21,861 nucleotides of DNA, taken from assembly GCF_003478335.1 (NCBI RefSeq), contig NZ_QUFB01000049.1, positions 1 to 21,861 on the forward strand, read 5' to 3'. Positions within the stretch are counted from its first letter, which is position 1, and the number at the start of each line of letters is the position of its first letter. A program made the translations under genes and the position numbers. Shown in pieces: positions 16,196 through 21,861 of this stretch. The notes under the pieces are model-generated. The model did not search any database, was not told the origin of the DNA, and was given only the letters and a program-made list of their open reading frames with translations. This DNA is from Clostridium sp. AM49-4BH. Its GTDB lineage: Bacteria > Bacillota > Clostridia > Lachnospirales > Lachnospiraceae.

Positions 16196-16762
16196 ATGAT
16201 TTTATTGATTGATAATTACGATAGTTTTTCTTATAACCTTGTGCAGCTGGTTGGAACGATCGCCCCGGATATCCGTGTGATCCGTAACGATGAGATGACG
16301 GTAGAGCAGATCGAACAATTGGCACCGACACACATCATAGTGTCGCCGGGACCGGGACGTCCTTCTAAGGCAGGTGTCTGTGAAGAGGTTATCAAATATT
16401 TTAACGGCAAAGTACCGATCCTTGGCGTATGTCTGGGACATCAGGCAATCTGTGAGGTGTACGGAGCGACCATAACATATGCCAAGAAATTGATGCATGG
16501 CAAGATGTCGGTGGCAGCGCTTGACACCGAATGCCCGGTTTTTGCAGGGATTGGAGAGACGGCAGAGGTCGCAAGATATCATTCGCTGATCGCTCAGAAA
16601 GAGACGATACCGGAATGCTTGCAGGTCATTGCTACGACGGACGATGGAGAAGTCATGGGCGTGAAACATAAAGAGGCACCAACGTACGGACTGCAGTTTC
16701 ATCCGGAGTCGATCTTGACACCCAAAGGAATTGATATGTTAAAGAATTTTTTGAAACAGTAA
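16196..16762 (+). CDS. trpG: Anthranilate synthase component II, glutamine amidotransferase
   Basis: A 188-aa class I glutamine amidotransferase. ATG 16196 follows AAGGAGGA at good spacing. It starts MILLIDNYDSFSYNLVQ. The catalytic triad is visible as C79 (GVCLGHQ), H169 and E171 (LQFHPES), with the oxyanion segment SPGPGRP. It supplies ammonia from glutamine to TrpE. In some Firmicutes the protein is shared with p-aminobenzoate synthase (PabA); placement inside the trp operon makes TrpG the main role here. Confidence 0.95.
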   Translation: MILLIDNYDSFSYNLVQLVGTIAPDIRVIRNDEMTVEQIEQLAPTHIIVSPGPGRPSKAGVCEEVIKYFNGKVPILGVCLGHQAICEVYGATITYAKKLMHGKMSVAALDTECPVFAGIGETAEVARYHSLIAQKETIPECLQVIATTDDGEVMGVKHKEAPTYGLQFHPESILTPKGIDMLKNFLKQ

Positions 16763-16816
16763 CAGGAAACAATACAGCAAAGTTTGTAAATAACGAGAAA
16801 GGAATGAGTGATCACT

Positions 16817-17815
16817 ATGATTAAAGAGGCAATTAGCACATTAGTAGCAGGTGAGGATCTTACACCGGAGACAATGAAGCAGGTAATGGAAGAGATCATG
16901 ACAGGTGAAGCAACCGATGCACAGAAAGCATCATTCCTAACAGCACTTGCCATCAAGGGTGAGACAATTGAAGAGATTACAGAGGCAGCCAAAGTTATGA
17001 GAAGTCATTGTGCTCCGTTTGACAATGATATGGATACGTTAGAAATTGTTGGTACCGGTGGAGACAGATCCAACACGATCAACATTTCTACACTGGCAGC
17101 ATTGATCACGAGCGCAGCAGGCATCAAGACAACCAAACATGGTAACCGTGCAGCCTCCAGCAAATGTGGGACAGCAGATTGCCTCGAGGCGCTTGGCGTA
17201 AAGATTGATGGAGATGCAGAGGAGAGCTTACAGTCTCTTCGTGACAACAATTTCTGTTTCTTATTTGCGCAGAAGTATCATCCGGCAATGCGCTTTGTTG
17301 GTGCAGTTCGCCGCGAGATCGGTATCCGCACAATGTTTAATATTTTGGGACCGCTTGCAAATCCGGCAAAAGCCAATATGCAGTTGATGGGCGTATACGA
17401 TGAAAACTTGGTAGAACCATTGGCGCATGTATTAGTTAATCTCGGTGTGAAACGTACGATGGTTGTCTATGGAATGGATTGTATTGATGAGATATCCCTT
17501 AGTGCACCGACGAAAGTATGCGAATATCGAGATGGCGAGTACAAAACTTATGAGATCACGCCGGAGCAGTTTGGTTTCACATGTTGCGAAAAGAGCGATC
17601 TCGTTGGTGGAGAACCACAGGAAAATGCACAGATCGTGCGAGATATTCTTGGCGGAGCCAAAGGACCGAAAACAGATGTTGTATTGTTAAATGCAGGTGC
17701 AGCGATTTATACAGCAACGGAGGGAATTACCTTTGAAGAAGGCATTGCCAAAGCCAAAGAGGTGCTTGAGAGCGGCGCAGCATTAGAGCAGTTACAGAAA
17801 CTTACCGCCAAATAA
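16817..17815 (+). CDS. trpD: Anthranilate phosphoribosyltransferase
   Basis: The product is 332 aa from ATG 16817 ([15 protein letters not shown], the usual family start). The ribosome-binding site GAGAAAGGA ends 13 bases upstream, and GTG 16808 is an in-frame alternative closer to it. The PRPP-binding motif [14 protein letters not shown] and the [21 protein letters not shown] anthranilate/PRPP loop are intact, as is [20 protein letters not shown]. It transfers phosphoribose to anthranilate, the second step of the pathway. Confidence 0.95.
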   Translation: MIKEAISTLVAGEDLTPETMKQVMEEIMTGEATDAQKASFLTALAIKGETIEEITEAAKVMRSHCAPFDNDMDTLEIVGTGGDRSNTINISTLAALITSAAGIKTTKHGNRAASSKCGTADCLEALGVKIDGDAEESLQSLRDNNFCFLFAQKYHPAMRFVGAVRREIGIRTMFNILGPLANPAKANMQLMGVYDENLVEPLAHVLVNLGVKRTMVVYGMDCIDEISLSAPTKVCEYRDGEYKTYEITPEQFGFTCCEKSDLVGGEPQENAQIVRDILGGAKGPKTDVVLLNAGAAIYTATEGITFEEGIAKAKEVLESGAALEQLQKLTAK

Positions 17816-17856
17816 TCTGTCGACAATGTTTTTTGTGTGAAATGTTGCGATAGGAG

Positions 17857-17885
17857 TTGCATAGATACGATACTGCGTGTAAAAT
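17857..17885 (+). promoter_or_regulatory. Possible weak internal trp promoter
   Basis: In the 99-base gap between trpD and trpC/F, TTGCAT (17857-17862), 17 bp, then TAAAAT (17880-17885) could act as a secondary promoter. The gap is longer than other trp junctions. The evidence is only sequence similarity to the consensus. Confidence 0.3.
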
Positions 17886-17914
17886 CGTGAGCGGACAGAA
17901 ATAGGAGGACTTGC

Positions 17915-19330
17915 GTGAATATATTAGAAGAGATTGCTGCTAAGACAAGAGTAAGAGTGGCAGAAAATCAACAGAAAATAACGCTTGCGCAGATGAAAGA
18001 GCAGGCGCAGGCACTTAACGCTGATACCGGATTTCCGATGGAACAGGCACTTAAGGCTGAGGGGATATCCTTTATCTGTGAGGTGAAGAAAGCATCCCCA
18101 TCCAAGGGTCTTATCGCAGAAGATTTTCCGTACCGGGAGATTGCGGCAGATTATGAAGAAGGTGGTGCAGCAGCGATTTCCGTGCTGACCGAACCCTATT
18201 ATTTTCAGGGGAGCAATGAGTATTTGAAGGCGGTGCGTCAAACTGTTAGTATTCCGATACTGCGCAAGGATTTCACGGTTGATGAGTATATGATCTATGA
18301 GGCTAAGGTGATCGGCGCCGATGCGGTGCTTTTGATCTGTGCGATCCTTTCGGATGAAGAACTCTTACATTTTCGGGAGGTTGCGGATTCGCTAGGGCTG
18401 ACATCTATCGTGGAAGCGCATGATGAGGAAGAAGTTCATCGTGCGATCAAGGCGGGAGCACGTGTGATCGGAGTAAATAACCGCGATCTTCGCAATTTCA
18501 CAGTTGATATTCATAACAGCGTGCGGCTTCGCGCACAGGTGCCGAAGGATATTATATTTATTTCAGAAAGTGGTATCAAGACGGCACAGGATATTAAAGA
18601 ATTGGAGCGCAACGCGGTAGATGGTGTGCTGATCGGAGAGACGCTGATGCGTGCTAAAGACCGTGTTCAGGCATTGCTGCAGCTCAAGATTCACTTGAAA
18701 ATATGCGGTCTGCGCAGACCGGAAGATGTTGCTTATGCCAATGAAGTGCAGCCGGATTTTGCCGGGTTTGTGTTTGCACCGAGTAAACGGCAGGTGACCC
18801 GAGAGGAAGCGGCAGAGCTTGTCGAACAACTGGATCCGCGCATTCATACAGTAGGCGTGTTCGTCGATCAGCCGGTGGACTTTATTGCAGAGCCTTTGGC
18901 GGCAGGGGTGATCGAATATGCACAGCTGCATGGCAGCGAAGATGCGGCGTATATTGAAGCACTTAGAAAACGCACTGCGCTGCTTGGCAAAACGGCAAAG
19001 ATCATAAAGACGGTGAAAGTTGGATCCGCTGCAGATTTGGAGAATATCTCCGAGATAGACTGTGAGTATTTGTTGTTAGATGCGTGGTCTAAGGAAGGCG
19101 AAGCAGCGGGCGGCAATGGACGCACGTTTGACTGGTCGCTGATCAAAGCGCTGGAGAAACCATTTTTCTTGGCAGGGGGGCTCACAGTGGATAATGTGCA
19201 GCAGGCGGTCAGAATGACTTCGCCGCATGGTATTGATGCCAGCAGCTGTATGGAGACAGAGGACTGCAAAGACCTTAATAAAATGAAAGCATTTGCGCAG
19301 GCGGTACGAGTGACCGAAATGAACAATTAG
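17915..19330 (+). CDS. trpCF: Bifunctional indole-3-glycerol-phosphate synthase / phosphoribosylanthranilate isomerase (TrpC-TrpF fusion)
   Basis: The product is 471 aa from GTG 17915, with AGGAGG 6 bases upstream. Residues 1 to about 258 are TrpC (EVKKASPSKGLI, LRKDF, GVNNRDL, ISESGI). From about 260 the protein is TrpF: LKICGLRRPEDV with catalytic C264, FAGFVFAPSKRQVT, QLHGSED, LLLDAWS with the catalytic Asp, and FLAGGL. The two beta-barrels catalyse consecutive reactions in reversed order in the chain, as in the enterobacterial fusion. Many Firmicutes keep trpC and trpF as separate genes, so the fusion is worth noting. The 3' end is repeated three times downstream. Confidence 0.95.
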   Translation: MNILEEIAAKTRVRVAENQQKITLAQMKEQAQALNADTGFPMEQALKAEGISFICEVKKASPSKGLIAEDFPYREIAADYEEGGAAAISVLTEPYYFQGSNEYLKAVRQTVSIPILRKDFTVDEYMIYEAKVIGADAVLLICAILSDEELLHFREVADSLGLTSIVEAHDEEEVHRAIKAGARVIGVNNRDLRNFTVDIHNSVRLRAQVPKDIIFISESGIKTAQDIKELERNAVDGVLIGETLMRAKDRVQALLQLKIHLKICGLRRPEDVAYANEVQPDFAGFVFAPSKRQVTREEAAELVEQLDPRIHTVGVFVDQPVDFIAEPLAAGVIEYAQLHGSEDAAYIEALRKRTALLGKTAKIIKTVKVGSAADLENISEIDCEYLLLDAWSKEGEAAGGNGRTFDWSLIKALEKPFFLAGGLTVDNVQQAVRMTSPHGIDASSCMETEDCKDLNKMKAFAQAVRVTEMNN

Positions 19331-19422
19331 TTACGATTTAGGCAGTACGAGTGACCGAAACGAACAATTAGTTACGATTTAGGCGGTACGAGTGACCGAA
19401 ACGCATAATTAGTTACGATTTA
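19300..19422. repeat. 41-bp tandem triplication covering the trpC/F stop codon
   Basis: Units are 19300-19340, 19341-19381 and 19382-19422. Each contains GTACGAGTGACCGAAA and AATTAGTTACGATTTA, with only a few differences. The first unit holds the last codons and stop of trpC/F; the last abuts the trpB ribosome-binding site. The extra copies add 82 bases between trpC/F and trpB. Confidence 0.95.
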
Positions 19423-19433
19423 GGAGGATTACA

Positions 19434-20618
19434 ATGAGTAAAGGAAGATTTGGACAGCATGGCGGGCAGTATATTCCCGAGACGCTGATGAATGAGATTC
19501 ACCATTTGGAAGAGGCATATGAGCATTACAAAAACGATCCGGAGTTTGTCGAAGAGTTGGATACGCTCCTTCGGGAATATGCAGGCAGACCGTCACTTCT
19601 TTATTATGCAGAAAAGATGACGAGAGATCTGGGCGGTGCCAAGATTTACTTTAAGCGTGAAGATTTGAATCATACAGGATCTCATAAGATCAACAACGTG
19701 CTCGGCCAGGCGCTGCTTGCTAAGAAGATGGGCAAGACACGTATTATCGCAGAGACGGGAGCCGGGCAGCATGGCGTGGCAGCAGCAACGGCGGCAGCAT
19801 TGTTAGATCTGGATTGTGAGATCTTTATGGGTAAAGAAGATACGATCCGTCAGGCATTGAATGTATATCGTATGGAACTGTTGGGTGCCAAAGTGCATCC
19901 GGTAGAGAGTGGCACGATGACGCTTAAGGATGCCGTTAATGAATGTATGAGAGAGTGGGTCAGCCGTGTGGATGATACCCTGTATGTGCTTGGCTCGGTT
20001 ATGGGACCGCATCCGTTTCCAACGATCGTGCGTGATTTCCAGAGCGTGATCAGTAAGGAAGCGAGAGCGCAGATATTGGAAAAAGAAGGAAAACTGCCGG
20101 ATGTCGTTATGGCATGCGTTGGTGGTGGAAGTAATTCCATGGGTATGTTCTATGAATTTATCGGTGATGAATCGGTACGTTTGATCGGTTGTGAAGCAGC
20201 AGGTCTTGGTGTTGATACGGATCGGACCGCTGCGACGATGGCAACCGGAACCGAGGGAATCTTCCATGGTATGAAATCCTACTTCTGCCAGGATGAATTT
20301 GGACAGATCGCGCCGGTGTATTCAATCTCAGCCGGTCTTGATTATCCGGGTGTGGGGCCGGAACATGCATATCTCAAAGACATTGGAAGAGCGGAATATG
20401 TTCCGGTAACTGATGAAGAAGCCGTGAATGCCTTTGAGTACATTGCCAAAGAAGAGGGCATTATCGCAGCGATTGAGAGTTCGCATGCGGTAGCACACCT
20501 GATGAAGATCGCACCGACGATGAGCAAAGATCAGATCATTATCTGCTGCCTGTCCGGCCGCGGAGACAAAGACGTAGCAGCAATTGCCAGATATAGGGGG
20601 ATTGATTTACATGAATAG
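19434..20618 (+). CDS. trpB: Tryptophan synthase beta subunit
   Basis: The product is 394 aa. ATG 19434 has GGAGG 6 bases upstream, created at the edge of the repeat. It starts [17 protein letters not shown]. The PLP lysine is K85 in [22 protein letters not shown]. Other motifs: [22 protein letters not shown] and LSGRGDKD near the end. It condenses indole with serine in the alpha2beta2 complex. This is the ordinary TrpB1 type that partners TrpA. Its last codons overlap the trpA start by 8 bases. Confidence 0.97.
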   Translation: MSKGRFGQHGGQYIPETLMNEIHHLEEAYEHYKNDPEFVEELDTLLREYAGRPSLLYYAEKMTRDLGGAKIYFKREDLNHTGSHKINNVLGQALLAKKMGKTRIIAETGAGQHGVAAATAAALLDLDCEIFMGKEDTIRQALNVYRMELLGAKVHPVESGTMTLKDAVNECMREWVSRVDDTLYVLGSVMGPHPFPTIVRDFQSVISKEARAQILEKEGKLPDVVMACVGGGSNSMGMFYEFIGDESVRLIGCEAAGLGVDTDRTAATMATGTEGIFHGMKSYFCQDEFGQIAPVYSISAGLDYPGVGPEHAYLKDIGRAEYVPVTDEEAVNAFEYIAKEEGIIAAIESSHAVAHLMKIAPTMSKDQIIICCLSGRGDKDVAAIARYRGIDLHE

Positions 20619-21384
20619 AATACAAAACGCATTTGATAACAAAAAAGCATTTATTGGATTTATTACAGCAGGAGATCCCAGTCTGGACAAGACCGAGGAG
20701 TTTATTTTGGAAATGGAAAAAGCGGGTGCAGCACTTGTAGAGATCGGAATTCCATTTTCGGACCCGATCGCAGAGGGCCCGGTTATACAGGAAGCCAATC
20801 TTCGCGCGTTGAGCGCAGGATGCACGACAGATAAGATCTTTGATATGGTAGCAAAACTTCGGAAAAAGACACAGATCCCGTTAGCATTTATGGCATATGC
20901 AAATTCACTGTACAAATATGGATATGACCGTTTTTGCAAGAGATGTGCAGAAGTAGGGATCGATGGCTTGATCATTCCGGATATGCCTTTTGAAGAAAAA
21001 GGCGAACTGCAGGAATTTACTGGAAAATATGATTTGAAGTTGATCTCTCTGATCGCACCGACCTCACAGGAGCGTATTCAGATGATCGCCAAAGAGGCAG
21101 AAGGATTCATCTATGTAGTCTCTTCGCTCGGAGTAACCGGTGTGCGTGACACGATCACGACCGATGTAGGACAGATCGTTGATATGATCCGTCAGGTAAC
21201 CGATGTGCCGACAGCAGTAGGTTTCGGGATTAATAAGCCGGAGCAGGTTCATCAGTATACACAGATTGCAGATGGAGCCATTGTCGGCAGTGCGATTGTT
21301 CGCATTGTGGCACAATACGGAGAGCAGGCAGGGCCAAAGATTTACGAGTATGTATCGGAAATGGTCGGAGGTCTGGCAGAGTAA
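20611..21384 (+). CDS. trpA: Tryptophan synthase alpha subunit
   Basis: A 257-aa TIM barrel. ATG 20611 overlaps the trpB stop and has GGGGGA upstream, so translation is coupled. Motifs: GFITAGDP, the catalytic Glu in [11 protein letters not shown] (E44), and [12 protein letters not shown]. The second catalytic acid, Asp60 in Salmonella TrpA (SDPLADGP), is Glu55 here (SDPIAEGP), a conservative change. It cleaves indole-3-glycerol phosphate to indole, which is channelled to TrpB. It is the last gene of the operon. Confidence 0.96.
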   Translation: MNRIQNAFDNKKAFIGFITAGDPSLDKTEEFILEMEKAGAALVEIGIPFSDPIAEGPVIQEANLRALSAGCTTDKIFDMVAKLRKKTQIPLAFMAYANSLYKYGYDRFCKRCAEVGIDGLIIPDMPFEEKGELQEFTGKYDLKLISLIAPTSQERIQMIAKEAEGFIYVVSSLGVTGVRDTITTDVGQIVDMIRQVTDVPTAVGFGINKPEQVHQYTQIADGAIVGSAIVRIVAQYGEQAGPKIYEYVSEMVGGLAE

Positions 21385-21420
21385 TCGTGTCTGATCGAGT
21401 TTGAATAGTATCCGTAAGTC

Positions 21421-21455
21421 TGGGGAACCTTATAAAATGGGGTTTCCCGTTTTTG
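21421..21455 (+). terminator. Intrinsic terminator after trpA
   Basis: GGGGAACC pairs imperfectly with GGGTTTCCC across an AT-rich loop and is followed by CGTTTTTG. It lies about 37 bases after the trpA stop and ends the trp operon. Confidence 0.8.
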
Positions 21456-21478
21456 TGCTTGCAGAAAATGGAAAGGGA

Positions 21479-21861
21479 ATGTTTATTTCACATATTAATT
21501 TTGATTTTTTAATAGAAATTAAGTTTGATTGCAGCGTTCATAGTTGCAATAAGAGGCAAGAATTATATAACGAAGTAAATAATTATATATTCGATATAAT
21601 AAATCGGTATTTATATCTTGTATGTAAGTGTAGCCCTGAATTGGATAATCCATCAAAGGCTCCAGATTTTGATGTGATGCAGTTAATGAGGGCAAAATTA
21701 AAGGACGTTATTGATAATATTGATAAGTATGTAAATGAAGACTTCTGTTTAAATAGCATTCGGTTATTACGAGTAAATGGTCTTCAGCATGTAGAAGAGG
21801 ATATGGAATATTTTAAATTCATGGAATTTGAATTTAAAAACAAAATATTGAAAAGTACAAG
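21479..21861 (+). CDS. Unrecognised protein, partial (runs off the right edge)
   Basis: An open frame of 127 codons from ATG 21479 continues to the window end with no stop. It reads MFISHINFDFLIEIKF and continues with helical, charged sequence rich in Asn, Asp, Lys and Tyr. AAAGGGA stands directly against the ATG, which is too close for a good ribosome-binding site; an in-frame GTG at 21455 is possible, so the start is uncertain. Base composition is clearly more AT-rich than the trp genes, which suggests accessory or transferred DNA. I recognise no family, signal peptide or membrane segment. Confidence 0.55.
   Translation, partial: MFISHINFDFLIEIKFDCSVHSCNKRQELYNEVNNYIFDIINRYLYLVCKCSPELDNPSKAPDFDVMQLMRAKLKDVIDNIDKYVNEDFCLNSIRLLRVNGLQHVEEDMEYFKFMEFEFKNKILKST

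Overview
The window looks like chromosome from a Gram-positive anaerobe of the Clostridia, most likely Lachnospiraceae. The basis is moderate-to-low GC, strong AGGAGG/GAAAGGA ribosome-binding sites, a T-box leader on the trp operon, consensus TTGACA-N17-TATAAT promoters, and protein sequences that read as clostridial. This assignment is inference, because no rRNA or other marker gene is present.

Layout. (1) 1-560 is non-coding: a ~200-bp imperfect inverted repeat (6-207), then dispersed and tandem hairpin repeats. (2) 563-2700, minus strand: a MerR regulator overlapping a DXS-like thiamine-diphosphate enzyme, driven by a textbook MerR promoter (19-bp spacer containing a perfect CTTGGAGT palindrome). 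(3) 2862-5438: a sulfur-metabolism pair, a MetI-type cystathionine gamma-synthase/thiolyase and a MalY/PatB-type C-S lyase, the latter broken by one frameshift. (4) 5491-6842, minus strand: an AAA/DUF4143 ATPase, also broken by one frameshift, with a five-copy 33-bp repeat array upstream of its promoter. (5) 7154-14247: an eight-gene nitrogenase-like operon in the order nifB-like, nifX-like, nifH-like, cysK, second nifX-like, rrf2, nifD-like, nifK-like. (6) 14318-21455: promoter, Trp-specific T-box, then trpE-trpG-trpD-trpC/F fusion-trpB-trpA and a terminator. (7) From about 21479: an AT-rich unrecognised reading frame running off the right edge.

The most interesting content is region 5. The Fe protein keeps the P-loop and the 4Fe-4S cysteines at NifH numbering (C97, C132). 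The D/K subunits keep the P-cluster cysteines, and the D subunit keeps a candidate cofactor Cys (C260) and His (H424). Residues equivalent to Gln191/His195 of Mo-nitrogenase are absent, and the window has no nifE/nifN. A cysteine synthase and an Rrf2 regulator with three spaced cysteines lie inside the operon. The same inverted repeat, TTCC(T/A)AT-N7-ATAGGAA, sits on the operon promoter and next to the promoter of the metI-like gene. Together these suggest a sulfur-salvage nitrogenase-like reductase, conceptually close to methylthio-alkane reductase, that feeds sulfide or thiols to CysK and MetI and is controlled by sulfur or Fe-S status. The substrate is not known from sequence.

A second theme is sequence instability. 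Short tandem duplications cover the stop codons of cysK, rrf2 and trpC/F, with a related one at the dxs-like gene, and two neighbouring genes each carry a one-base homopolymer contraction.
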